Shown here one piece after another: positions 56,419 to 64,000 of a DNA stretch of 64,000 nucleotides. Position numbers and translations under genes: made by a program. This DNA is from Synechococcus sp. PCC 7335 (lineage in GTDB: Bacteria; Cyanobacteriota; Cyanobacteriia; Phormidesmidales; Phormidesmidaceae), in NCBI RefSeq assembly GCF_000155595.1, contig NZ_DS989904.1, positions 3,924,786 to 3,988,785 of the forward strand, in the 5' to 3' direction. The notes under the pieces were generated by a model that was not told where the DNA came from, ran no database searches, and worked only from the letters and a program-made list of their open reading frames with translations. How positions within the stretch are numbered: position 1 is the first letter of the stretch; the number at the start of each line of letters is the position of its first letter.

Positions 56419-57726
56419 ATGTACGATTTTTCACCTCTAATACAAGCTGGAATTGCTGCTGGAAAATATATTCCAGTTGAGACAGCCGCAGGTGTTCCAA
56501 TTGGAATGGTTCGAGACGCTGCAACGGGCCAATTCGCCGCACACGCTATTGGTATGGGGCTAACTCCGCTGACAGCTACGCCGCAAGCACAAGTGGTTAT
56601 GCAAGCAGGAAAGCTGGCTATGGGGGCGGGGCAACTGTACCAGGGTCATAAAGCGCTCCAAGGAATCAAGGCGCTTTCTGCTTCGGTAGCGACATTACAG
56701 GCGACAACGGCTGTAATTGGCGTAGGTGTAGTGGGTGTTGCAGCGCTCTCTGCGGTAAATCTATGGCAAACGCTTAAGCTTAGAAAAGATGTACAGCAGA
56801 TGCGCGTTGAGGTACGCGAGGGCTTTATTGACCTCAAACAAGTCTTTGCAGACCAGGGCAAGGAGATAATTGAGCACATTCAGCACGTATCGGAAGATGT
56901 AGAATTCAGGGCTCACCGCACGATTCTAGTGAGGGCTTATGGCTTGTTTGAAAAGGCTATGAATCGACTTGGCTCTGCGGTGACCATGCAGGATTTGAGA
57001 GCACGCAACGATGAGATTAAATCGGCCAGAGATATGATGTTTCAGGCTTTGTCAGATTATGACAACAGCCAGCTAATGAAGGGTGTGGGCTCAGTGGCGT
57101 ATATTCGTCGGCGTGAATGTGTGTGGGCGATTGAGCAAGCGATCGCAATGACCTATCAGATGCAAGGGGAATGGCAGACGGTGGGCGATCGCCTAATCAA
57201 TCTAAACGCAACTATCCGTCAAGATGCTATAGCCACCTTAGATAAAGTCAAAACTAGCGACGAGCTAGACTTCCTATTTCCAGAACTTACTAGGATCCGC
57301 GATCATGACCTAGTAGCTATCAACGCCTGGAATGACCATATTGAATGGTCTAAAGAGCTTTCCATCGAGGAAATGAAGCAGCTAAACGCGCTTGTCGATG
57401 ATGAAGCTGAGAAAAATGAAAACGACATCCCTACAGAAGATCTTTCTGACGACAAGCCAATCGAGTACTCAGTCTATGAGGAAGCCAAGTCTAATTTTGT
57501 GTCCAAAGCTTTGCATCAAAGCCTCGTTTATTCCTTCAGTACAGAGCGGCGACGACAAGGCGAGGAGTATATTGCCGAAAGAGCAGCCTTAGAATCTCTG
57601 ACAGCGTTTAACCCTCAGAATCTAAGCAAGGCTTCGCCGCTCGCAGTAGCAAATCTAGAACTGTATTTTGCAACCAAAGACGAGTCCTTGGCAGATGAAG
57701 AAGAGGATGCTGCGATCGCAGCCTAA
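56419..57726 (+). CDS. Membrane-anchored partner of the dynamin-like protein (unknown family)
   Basis: The product is 435 residues. The N-terminal 90 are Ala/Gly-rich with amphipathic character (PLIQAGIAAGKYIPVETAAG). One strong helix lies at about 92-116 (TTAVIGVGVVGVAALSAVNL). A coiled coil follows (LKLRKDVQQMRVEVREGFID), then a helical region to about 320, and an acidic C-terminus. I recognise no domain. AAGGAA precedes ATG 56419. Spacing of 21 bp after the dynamin-like gene and a shared terminator make an obligate pair likely. It could recruit the GTPase to membrane or be the damaging component. Confidence 0.75.
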   Translation: MYDFSPLIQAGIAAGKYIPVETAAGVPIGMVRDAATGQFAAHAIGMGLTPLTATPQAQVVMQAGKLAMGAGQLYQGHKALQGIKALSASVATLQATTAVIGVGVVGVAALSAVNLWQTLKLRKDVQQMRVEVREGFIDLKQVFADQGKEIIEHIQHVSEDVEFRAHRTILVRAYGLFEKAMNRLGSAVTMQDLRARNDEIKSARDMMFQALSDYDNSQLMKGVGSVAYIRRRECVWAIEQAIAMTYQMQGEWQTVGDRLINLNATIRQDAIATLDKVKTSDELDFLFPELTRIRDHDLVAINAWNDHIEWSKELSIEEMKQLNALVDDEAEKNENDIPTEDLSDDKPIEYSVYEEAKSNFVSKALHQSLVYSFSTERRRQGEEYIAERAALESLTAFNPQNLSKASPLAVANLELYFATKDESLADEEEDAAIAA

Positions 57727-57743
57727 CCAAACACCAACCATCG

Positions 57744-57778
57744 CCCCTGACTGAAAATCATCACAGTTAGGGGATTTT
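57744..57778 (+). terminator. Rho-independent terminator of the dynamin operon
   Basis: Arms CCCCTGACTG (57744-57753) and CAGTTAGGGG (57764-57773) pair over 10 bp with one G:U and are followed by ATTTT. It lies 17 bp past the stop of the partner gene. Confidence 0.7.
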
Positions 57779-57794
57779 GCCTGTGAGAGTCATC

Positions 57795-58254
57795 TCACGC
57801 TCCCTCATCAGCATCCACCAGAACTTGCGACATAAGTAATGTGTGTAAGCCTTGAACGCTTCTAAATTGCTTGTCATTAGTCAGAAACGTTGTGCAGCTA
57901 GTTGAAAGCGCAGTCGCTGCGTGAATCGCATCAGGCAGTTTTAGCTTTGTACTCGCTCTGACCCTGGCCGCTTCCAAAAGAATACTGCGACCAATAGGCA
58001 TTGCAGTCGTGTTATTCGTAGCTGTGATGGCTCCAATATAAGCTGTCTGCTTTGGGATATCTCCGGCCCTGATAGACCTGACCAAGATTTCTGCAAGTTA
58101 GTTCACTAGTAACGATGGTCAACGCAGACTCCTCTGCAGCCTTGAACAGAGCAGCGAGCGAAACGCTATATTCAGCTACATCCTCCAAAGCATAAATCCA
58201 AATGTTGGCGTCTAGATAGATACGGTTGCCTTTCAATCTTTCCATTAATCCCAT
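57795..58254 (-). pseudogene. PIN-domain (VapC-like) toxin with a 2-bp frameshift
   Basis: Frame A from ATG 58254 gives RIYLDANIWIYALEDVAEYS to TSELT, then goes off family. Frame B resumes as ILVRSIRAGDIPKQTAYIGA and ends at 57795 with LPDAIHAATALSTSCTTFLT and NDKQF. The join near 58092-58099 reads ACTTGCAGAA where relatives suggest ACTTTGGCAGAA, a 2-base loss. All four PIN acidic residues survive, split between the frames. Either the toxin is inactivated, or this is a sequencing error or recoding site. PIN toxins are Mg-dependent RNases. Confidence 0.75.
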
Positions 58255-58484
58255 GAATCGCGCTCTTGCCGGATGTAGGCATCGATTTCGGCAACGCTAG
58301 AAAAGCTGCCTTTGGCTGCTCCTATAAAATCGCTCAGGTTTTTCAAAGGCTTTTTCGGTTCTTCAGGAGCTGCTTCTACCAGCACGATGACTTCCACGGT
58401 AGCGCCTTCTGGCAATTCATCTGAATGCACCTCAATTAGGCCACCAGGCTGGACAGTTGCTTTGGCTTTGATAGTTTGGATCAT
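58245..58484 (-). CDS. Antitoxin paired with the PIN gene
   Basis: The product is 79 residues from ATG 58484 (93 if ATG 58526 is used). It has an AbrB/MazE-like beta start (IKAKATVQPGGLIEVHSDEL), an acidic Pro linker (VEAAPEEPKKP) and a C-terminal toxin-binding tail (SDFIGAAKGSFSSVAEIDAY, then IRQERDSWD). Its stop overlaps the PIN gene start (TTAATG region), typical of type II toxin-antitoxin operons. It appears intact although the toxin is frameshifted. Confidence 0.75.
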   Translation of the reverse strand: MIQTIKAKATVQPGGLIEVHSDELPEGATVEVIVLVEAAPEEPKKPLKNLSDFIGAAKGSFSSVAEIDAYIRQERDSWD

Positions 58485-58718
58485 GGGTATTTCCAAGGGG
58501 TGAGAAGGCTGCGATGCGCCATTCATTGCTATATCGATCTCTATTCTGCGCTCTAGTTCTTCATTCGAGTCATTCTGATCCTATCTCGACATAGAAGCCA
58601 AGCCACACCGACACTTCCGGTTCGGTAACCCCCCCTTCAGCAAACCCCCTCTGATTAAGCACTATAGAGATAACCTTTTGAGCAAACCTCATATATTTAT
58701 CCAGATCGGAGCATACAC

Positions 58719-60626
58719 ATGGGAAAAGTCGTCGGAATCGACCTTGGAACCACTAACTCGGTAGTCGCAGTTATGGAAGGTGGTAAGCCTACTGTAATCG
58801 CTAACGCCGAAGGTTTTCGTACTACACCTTCAGTCGTCGCCTACGCGAAAAATGGCGATCGCCTCGTGGGTCAAATCGCCAAGCGTCAGGCGGTCATGAA
58901 CCCAGAGAATACTCTTTATTCAGTCAAGCGCTTCATTGGTCGTCAATACGATGAAGTCAACAATGAAGCCAGCGAAGTCCCTTACAAAATTGCCAAAGTA
59001 GGCGGCAACGTTAAGATCGAAACCTCTGACGGCAAGCAATATGCCCCTGAAGAAATTTCTGCCCAAGTTCTACGCAAGCTCGTAGATGACGCCAGTAAGT
59101 ACCTCGGTGAGAAAGTCACTCAGGCCGTTATTACTGTTCCTGCCTACTTCAATGACTCTCAGCGACAAGCCACTAAAGACGCAGGTAAAGTCGCAGGTGT
59201 TGAAGTTCTGCGGATCATCAACGAGCCTACAGCTGCGGCCCTAGCTTACGGTCTTGATAAGAAGAGCAACGAAACCATCCTAGTATTTGACTTAGGTGGT
59301 GGTACGTTCGATGTTTCTATTTTAGAAGTTGGCGATGGCGTCTTTGAAGTACTCGCAACCTCTGGTGATACTCACTTAGGTGGAGACGACTTCGACAAGA
59401 AGCTGGTTGACTACCTCGCTCAAGACTTCCAGAACAAGGAAGGTATTGATCTTCGTAAAGACAAGCAGGCACTACAGCGTCTTACTGAAGCAGCTGAAAA
59501 AGCCAAGATCGAACTCTCTAGCGTTAGCCAAGCGGAAGTTAACCTACCGTTTATCACTGCGACTCAAGACGGTCCGAAGCACTTAGAGACTACCTTGACC
59601 CGGGCTAAGTTTGAAGAGCTATGCTCTGATCTCATTGATCGCTGTGGTGTTCCGGTGCAGAACGCACTAAAAGACGCCAAGCTTAGCAAGTCTGATATAG
59701 ACGAAGTTGTTCTAGTTGGTGGCTCTACTCGTATTCCTGCGGTTCAACAGCTAGTCGAAAAGATTCTAGGCAAAGCTCCTAACCAGACCGTTAACCCTGA
59801 TGAAGTAGTTGCTATTGGTGCGGCAATTCAGGGCGGTGTCTTGGCTGGTGAAGTCAAAGATATCTTGCTACTAGACGTGACTCCACTGTCTCTAGGTGTA
59901 GAAACCTTGGGTGGCGTGATGACTAAGCTAATCAATCGAAACACTACCATTCCTACTAAGAAGTCTGAGGTATTTTCGACGGCGGTAGACGGCCAAACCA
60001 ATGTAGAAATTCATGTTCTACAGGGTGAGCGCGAAATGTCTAGCGACAACAAGAGCTTGGGAACCTTCCGTCTTGACGGTATTCCCCCAGCCCAGCGAGG
60101 TGTTCCTCAAATCGAAGTTACTTTTGACATCGATGCTAACGGCATCTTGAACGTAACTGCTAAAGACAAAGGATCAGGCAAAGAGCAGTCTATTAGCATT
60201 ACTGGAGCCTCTACGCTATCTGAGAATGAAGTAGAGCAGATGGTCAGAGATGCTGAGACAAATGCGGATGCTGATAAAGAGCGGCGCGAGCGCATTGACA
60301 GAAAGAACCAGGCTGACTCTCTAGCTTATCAGGCTGAAAAGCAAGTTGAAGAGCTAGGAGATAAAGTCCCGGCTGAAGACAAGGAAAAGATTGAAGCTCA
60401 AATCAAAGAGCTGAAAGAAGCCCTTGCTGCCGAGGATGACGACAAGATTAAGTCGAGCATGGAAACTCTACAACAGGCGCTCTATACCCTTAGTAGCAAT
60501 CTGTATCAGCAGGGCGCTGATGCTGCAGATGCAGGCGCTGCTCCTGAAGATGCTACAGATACTGATGCATCTTCAGGTGGTGAAGATGATGTCATTGATG
60601 CTGAGTTCTCCGAAACTGAGAAGTAA
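58719..60626 (+). CDS. dnaK: Chaperone protein DnaK (Hsp70)
   Basis: The product is 635 residues. [20 protein letters not shown] opens the ATPase domain; [53 protein letters not shown], the linker [20 protein letters not shown] and the peptide-binding [16 protein letters not shown] are all present. The C-terminus ends [13 protein letters not shown], close to the essential cyanobacterial DnaK2. It refolds proteins with DnaJ and GrpE, which are not in this window. A strong terminator follows 96 bp later; the 190-bp leader upstream holds no clear CIRCE element. Confidence 0.98.
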   Translation: MGKVVGIDLGTTNSVVAVMEGGKPTVIANAEGFRTTPSVVAYAKNGDRLVGQIAKRQAVMNPENTLYSVKRFIGRQYDEVNNEASEVPYKIAKVGGNVKIETSDGKQYAPEEISAQVLRKLVDDASKYLGEKVTQAVITVPAYFNDSQRQATKDAGKVAGVEVLRIINEPTAAALAYGLDKKSNETILVFDLGGGTFDVSILEVGDGVFEVLATSGDTHLGGDDFDKKLVDYLAQDFQNKEGIDLRKDKQALQRLTEAAEKAKIELSSVSQAEVNLPFITATQDGPKHLETTLTRAKFEELCSDLIDRCGVPVQNALKDAKLSKSDIDEVVLVGGSTRIPAVQQLVEKILGKAPNQTVNPDEVVAIGAAIQGGVLAGEVKDILLLDVTPLSLGVETLGGVMTKLINRNTTIPTKKSEVFSTAVDGQTNVEIHVLQGEREMSSDNKSLGTFRLDGIPPAQRGVPQIEVTFDIDANGILNVTAKDKGSGKEQSISITGASTLSENEVEQMVRDAETNADADKERRERIDRKNQADSLAYQAEKQVEELGDKVPAEDKEKIEAQIKELKEALAAEDDDKIKSSMETLQQALYTLSSNLYQQGADAADAGAAPEDATDTDASSGGEDDVIDAEFSETEK

Positions 60627-60721
60627 GAGACCTTTGATATGACCTGCAGTTGCCTTCATTACCTACTCTTTATCGACTAGAAGTGGAGGCAACAACGACT
60701 TAGAAATCGAATATATAATAG

Positions 60722-60752
60722 GCACAGATGGATAATTCCGTCTGTGCTTTTC
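60722..60752 (+). terminator. Rho-independent terminator of dnaK
   Basis: Arms GCACAGATGGA (60722-60732) and TCCGTCTGTGC (60737-60747) form an 11-bp stem with one T:G pair and a TAAT loop, followed by TTTTCTATT. A classic intrinsic terminator. Confidence 0.88.
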
Positions 60753-60874
60753 TATTAACAATGGAAAAGTTCTCTATAGAACCTATTTGAAGTCTCTAAA
60801 CCTTGACTGCGAGCTGCTTAAGTCTTGAGTTGGTATCACTCAGCTTCAGTCTGGTTCGTTTAGAAGGTTCAACA

Positions 60875-61714
60875 CTATCTATCAAGATCCCAGAAGTCCG
60901 ATGATTTTCCAGCATAGTCAAGGATAGACTGAGCATCCGCCCCAACCTGCTCAAGTACCCACTGCCGCGTACTCATATCCCACTGGGGACGAGGCGGCAG
61001 AGGCGTTCCTATCTTTTGGGGCAAGCGCTTAAGCAGAGTCGGGGTAAGCTTGCCGACCAGTTCTGCCCCCGGTAGACGACGCAGTCTTTCTAGCCACTCG
61101 CTTTCGATATATTTTTGAGCAGAGACGTTTCGAGGAGTAAGCACACGAGATGGCCGCGTATTGGGATTAACGCCTAAGAAGCGATCGCACCTCTCTAGCA
61201 TCCCTTGAGGGTTTGTTTGAAAATCTTCCAAAAACAGCACCAGAATTTGCTCATCGGGAAAGTAGCGTCGATATTGCTCAAGATTACGGCTGTATAGCGT
61301 GCCCTCAATCAAGGGGCGGAACTCTCGCACTGCCTGGCTAAAATCCGTCGGGACAGGATTTCTCTTGCAGATATGATGCAGCCAAGCAGACTCAATGCGG
61401 CGTAGGGGATACCGCACAATATAGATCAAACGGATATCGGGTAAATGCTGAGCAATCAATGCTGGAGTTGTCGGATTTCGTTCGACAAGCGAATAGGCAA
61501 CACTCGCCTCCCCAATCGCAGGTTTTCCGACTCCGTCTTTGAACAAAGACTTGTACCACGACCAATCTTGATAGTTGGCACTGTCTGAGCAAAAAAAGTT
61601 AGGCTCTTTAACGCTGGTCAAAAAGATATCAGGGTGCTGGCGCAGCTCGTTCCAGAGGCTAGTTGAGCCTGCCTTCGGCGCACCGATAATCAAAAAGTTT
61701 GGCAGTTGAGCCAT
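60875..61714 (-). CDS. PAPS-dependent sulfotransferase
   Basis: The product is 279 residues from ATG 61714; the longer TTG frame (61768) has no support. The 5'-phosphosulfate loop is FLIIGAPKAGSTSLWNELRQ; the 3'-phosphate motif is YIVRYPLRRIESAWLHH; EASVAYS and FLEDFQTNPQGMLERCDRFL complete the family. It transfers sulfate from PAPS to a hydroxyl or amine acceptor, perhaps a polysaccharide or glycolipid; the acceptor cannot be read from sequence. No glycan genes are adjacent. Confidence 0.88.
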   Translation of the reverse strand: MAQLPNFLIIGAPKAGSTSLWNELRQHPDIFLTSVKEPNFFCSDSANYQDWSWYKSLFKDGVGKPAIGEASVAYSLVERNPTTPALIAQHLPDIRLIYIVRYPLRRIESAWLHHICKRNPVPTDFSQAVREFRPLIEGTLYSRNLEQYRRYFPDEQILVLFLEDFQTNPQGMLERCDRFLGVNPNTRPSRVLTPRNVSAQKYIESEWLERLRRLPGAELVGKLTPTLLKRLPQKIGTPLPPRPQWDMSTRQWVLEQVGADAQSILDYAGKSSDFWDLDR

Positions 61715-61940
61715 AGCTACCCTTGAATCTGTCACGCTAATACAGTTTACACATTCGGTATTAGTCAAACTGCCTGGGTAGCCTATAGGGGTTGTGGTAA
61801 GCGGCTCACAGTGTCCTCACAGATTACGCCGATGATCTTCAGCGGTGAGATCTCGCGTCGTCGTACGATGCTAAGGAAACCTTACCAAGAAAAGTAGAAA
61901 TGCATTCTTACTTTTCTATATTTACCTTCACCATTGCACC

Positions 61941-62111
61941 TTATTTAAGCCCAATCAAGGTCAATAGCCCCTTGCCCGTGATCAGTTCTATTAGCACGAG
62001 TGCGACAAAGCCAACCATTGCCGCTCTACCATTGAGCTGCTCTGCATATTCGTTGAATCCTTTCTTTGGCCGCTTCATATTGGGCACTTTGGTCGGCTGA
62101 AGATTAGCCAT
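61941..62111 (-). CDS. hli: High-light-inducible protein (HLIP/SCP)
   Basis: The product is 56 residues from ATG 62111 with AAGGA just upstream; the TTG at 62138 is rejected. The single chlorophyll-a/b-binding-like helix carries [20 protein letters not shown], the ExxNGRxAMxG pigment-binding signature. HLIPs are thylakoid proteins that dissipate energy and protect new photosystem II and chlorophyll synthase under stress. A TTGACT (62170-62165)/GACAAT (62146-62141) promoter with 18-bp spacing lies upstream. Confidence 0.93.
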   Translation of the reverse strand: MANLQPTKVPNMKRPKKGFNEYAEQLNGRAAMVGFVALVLIELITGKGLLTLIGLK

Positions 62112-62611
62112 GGCTGTCCTTTGAGATGTATTGCTCAACTATTGTCACCAGCGATCGCGTCCTCAGTCAATGGTTAATAATCCAGCCTTGCCATGAGTTT
62201 AGGCTATTTGATATAGAAATGCGATGCTAGACACTACAGCACTTTGAGCTAGCAATCTAATAACTACACGTTGTAGGAATCAACCGTGCTTTAGAGCATA
62301 ACTCTGAACTTAAAGATATGCTTTGTTGAGCCTTTCCCAGGGAAAATAGTTAGTTTGCTCTAGCTAGATAAGCATGGGTTGATAGCGCTCCTATCAGTTT
62401 AACGCTCTGAATGTCCAAAATTTGTCATCCGCAGACTATAGCTCCGTGTGTTTATTCGTGTGATCTGTATGTTTGTCACGTTAGGCTATGGGGGCAATTA
62501 ATGAATAGCGCTCTGCCCCTTGCCTTATCTAATCTGGGATAAGCTCTCATTAGGACACTTAGGCGATTAACAAAGTAACAAACGATATAGTGACAGGAGT
62601 AGTTGGATTCT
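62112..62611. other. 500-bp intergenic region between hli and the PCP_red-type gene
   Basis: It holds the hli promoter near its left end (62141-62170). No supported gene was found in the remainder; the open frame at 62476-62814 on the minus strand is a shadow of the small plus-strand gene. No HLR1 direct repeat of correct spacing was found. Confidence 0.4.
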
Positions 62612-62788
62612 ATGGCCAGTTCAATAGAGTGGACAGCACAAGCAGAGGCGCTATTGAAGGAAATTCCTTTCTTTGTGAGACCGGCAGCACGCAAGAAGAT
62701 TGAGAAGTTTGCGAGAGAGCGAGAGATCTCTGAGATCTCCGAGTCGGTATATAGAGAGGCCAAGCAGCAGTTTGGTCGCAAGCAATAG
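62612..62788 (+). CDS. PCP_red-domain small protein
   Basis: The product is 58 residues from ATG 62612. The sequence WTAQAEALLKEIPFFVRPAA, then RKKIEKFAREREI and YREAKQQFG, matches the small C-terminal domain of light-independent protochlorophyllide reductase subunit B (PCP_red). Free-standing copies are common in cyanobacteria. A role in tetrapyrrole metabolism is suggested by the domain only. An AGGAG lies 11 nt upstream. Confidence 0.82.
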   Translation: MASSIEWTAQAEALLKEIPFFVRPAARKKIEKFAREREISEISESVYREAKQQFGRKQ

Positions 62789-62792
62789 AAAA

Positions 62793-62829
62793 ACCCACTA
62801 GTGGAGTAAACCAAGCTCTACTAGTGGGT
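62793..62829 (-). terminator. Intrinsic terminator for the gene at 62873-63463
   Basis: A 14-bp stem pairs ACCCACTAGTGGAG (62793-62806) with CTCTACTAGTGGGT (62816-62829), with one mismatch. On the minus strand it is followed by TTTTT, and it begins 44 bp past that gene's stop. It also lies 4 bp after the convergent PCP_red-type gene and may block both. Confidence 0.8.
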
Positions 62830-62872
62830 CAAAGCTATACAAGAGTAGATAGCGCGTGAGCAATCAGAAAGC

Positions 62873-63463
62873 TTAGTTGATGACTTTGCTATCCACTTCA
62901 ATGACGGTCGCTGTTTGCGATGGGACATCGGTGATATCTTCAGTAGCAACACTGCTGGCAGCTACTTTAGAGGTGTTAATCCAGGCGTAAACCTGTCCGA
63001 AGCGATCTTTGAAAGTGATGTATTGCTCACCGTAGCGATCGCCTAGTAAATCGTCTAATCTACTAGCCTGTTTTTGAGTCTGAACTTTGATCTGGGGAAA
63101 CAGTTTTGCCTTGGTAGTACTGGCGACGGATTTGAGGACGTTAATCAAGCGCTCCGTAAAGTCTGGAGTGCTGTCTTCTTCTTGCCATGCTTGGTTAACG
63201 ACTTCGGCAGCCTGTTGGCTTTTTGATTTAAAGGTAGAGACAGCTTCTGCAGTGACTTCTTTTGCAATAGGGCTAATCACAGTGCGTCCAGCTTGAAACT
63301 CTTCACGAGTCTCCGAGAAAGCTTGTTTGAGAATACTAGAAATCCGCTGAGCCCGCTGAGAGCTTTCTTTAGCAAGTGTCTTTAGTTTCTCAGCGGTAGT
63401 CGGTTGCGAGCTAATAGAACGGTCAGAAAGATCTGAGAGATTTGTTTCTGGCATGTAAGTCAT
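62873..63463 (-). CDS. Cyanobacterial conserved protein, helical
   Basis: The product is 196 residues with no membrane helix. Residues about 22-130 are amphipathic Ala/Lys/Glu/Gln helix (TAEKLKTLAKESSQRAQRIS, FKSKSQQAAEVVNQAWQEED), apolipoprotein-like. A short beta region (DRYGEQYITFKDRFGQVYAW) and an acidic tail follow. No named domain was recognised. GAGGAA precedes ATG 63463. The DUF1232 gene 145 bp upstream reads the same way. Confidence 0.65.
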   Translation of the reverse strand: MTYMPETNLSDLSDRSISSQPTTAEKLKTLAKESSQRAQRISSILKQAFSETREEFQAGRTVISPIAKEVTAEAVSTFKSKSQQAAEVVNQAWQEEDSTPDFTERLINVLKSVASTTKAKLFPQIKVQTQKQASRLDDLLGDRYGEQYITFKDRFGQVYAWINTSKVAASSVATEDITDVPSQTATVIEVDSKVIN

Positions 63464-63607
63464 AGTTTATTCCTCGGGTAAAAAACGATTAGGCGAAAAT
63501 AGCTAGATATTGTGAAAGACGGTTTATACGAGAGGTCTAGCGGTCCTCTTGCCCTTCAAGACCGGCTTGTGCGGAAGAGGCAATTAGAGAAAATTCTTAT
63601 CTGACTT

Positions 63608-63928
63608 CTAGCTGACAGTGACAGCATCTACTGTGATAGTTTTTACGTTGTCAGTATCGATGATGGTTTCAAGCTCTGTCTTGATAGTGTCGTTGAAGAG
63701 TTGTTTCTTCTTTAGCGCTTCAGTGACAAGCTGACTGACTTCTGAAATCAAAAGACTAACAATAATACCGTCGTCAATCCAGCCAACCAAAGGAAATGCA
63801 TCCGGCGAGATATCTATTGGACTGACCAGATAAAGCATGGTTCCAAGGATCACAAGCCAACGGTATTTAGTGTGCTTAAGAGCTTTGCGATACCAGCTAT
63901 GGAGGACACTAGAGAAATGTTGTTTCAT
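63608..63928 (-). CDS. DUF1232 (YkvA-type) membrane protein
   Basis: The product is 106 residues. The core motif MLYLVSPIDISPDAFPLVGW, followed by IDDGIIVSLL, is the DUF1232 signature, here within two membrane segments. The C-terminal 35 residues are polar with a Thr/Val-rich end. The family function is unknown; it is widespread in cyanobacteria and plants. Bases 63929-64000 upstream hold nothing recognisable. Confidence 0.85.
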   Translation of the reverse strand: MKQHFSSVLHSWYRKALKHTKYRWLVILGTMLYLVSPIDISPDAFPLVGWIDDGIIVSLLISEVSQLVTEALKKKQLFNDTIKTELETIIDTDNVKTITVDAVTVS

Positions 63929-64000
63929 CTGTTGTTTAAACGAGGGCTTTTCAACACTTCTATACTCGCAGATGTAACGAGGGGTGTCAGGTGTGGAAGA

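Noticed and set aside
62561..62611. Possible HLR1 (RpaB) site
   Set aside because: GTTAC/GTTAA half-sites are 8 bp apart instead of the 10 bp needed, and no light-regulated start is adjacent.
62476..62814. 112-residue minus-strand frame over the PCP_red-type gene
   Set aside because: It runs through a terminator hairpin and opposite a recognisable small gene; it has no family pattern.
1..64000. Frequent GCGATCGC octamers as a regulatory repeat family
   Set aside because: This is the HIP1 motif spread throughout many cyanobacterial genomes, including inside genes; it helps identify the lineage but marks no local feature.

Overview
The window is from a cyanobacterial chromosome. The evidence is a Mg-chelatase H subunit (chlH), a high-light-inducible protein, ferredoxin-thioredoxin reductase, a SufR-controlled suf operon, a CrtW-type carotenoid ketolase, several cyanobacteria-specific small families (DUF4327, PCP_red-like, a zinc-ribbon peptide) and many copies of the HIP1 octamer GCGATCGC. 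No rRNA, tRNA, CRISPR array or intact transposon was recognised. Many gene starts are GTG, or are better placed at an internal ATG than at the longest open frame.

Layout. 1-6.7 kb is a copper-handling island: a multicopper oxidase cut by the window edge, a decayed OmpR-type response regulator, a MerR regulator, a DUF411 lipoprotein, a Cu(I) P1B-ATPase, a cupredoxin, a small secreted/membrane protein and a PepSY-type membrane protein split by an in-frame amber codon. Three promoter-like sites with the 20-bp spacer typical of MerR control lie before merR, before copA and before the response-regulator remnant. 6.7-21 kb is mostly housekeeping: thrB, thrS, crtW, ppx, a universal stress protein, two DUF4327 proteins, an aldo/keto reductase, a DEDDh exonuclease and others. 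21-28 kb is sufR divergent from ftrC-sufB-sufC-sufD-sufS, with a CAAC-N6-GTTG operator between them. 28-38 kb holds a GAF-PAS-GGDEF diguanylate cyclase, ybaK, a response regulator, a 1 kb gene-free stretch, proS, a DUF2993 protein, an ABC exporter half and a PQQ-type sugar dehydrogenase. A 1323-residue polytopic membrane protein fills 38.4-42.4 kb.

42.5-58.5 kb is the accessory part, broken by two core genes (chlH and a CSP41-like epimerase). It has two candidate uncharacterised systems. The first (42.9-47.7 kb) is a giant leucine-rich-repeat Roc-COR GTPase followed by a DUF6883 protein and a DUF4926 fusion protein. The GTPase and the fusion protein carry the same NQY..GDN.AG.K...D...TQIN tag. 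The LRR array has 21 nearly identical 69-bp units and a recent six-unit duplication. The second (53.8-57.8 kb) is a two-gene operon of a TerB-dynamin-like GTPase and a membrane-anchored partner, closed by a terminator. It is flanked by a decayed nuclease-like gene on one side and a VapBC-type pair on the other, whose PIN toxin carries an apparent 2-bp deletion.

58.7-64 kb returns to core genes: dnaK with a clear terminator, a sulfotransferase, hli, a PCP_red-type peptide, a coiled-coil hypothetical protein and a DUF1232 protein.

All function calls come from reading translated sequence by eye; no database search was run.
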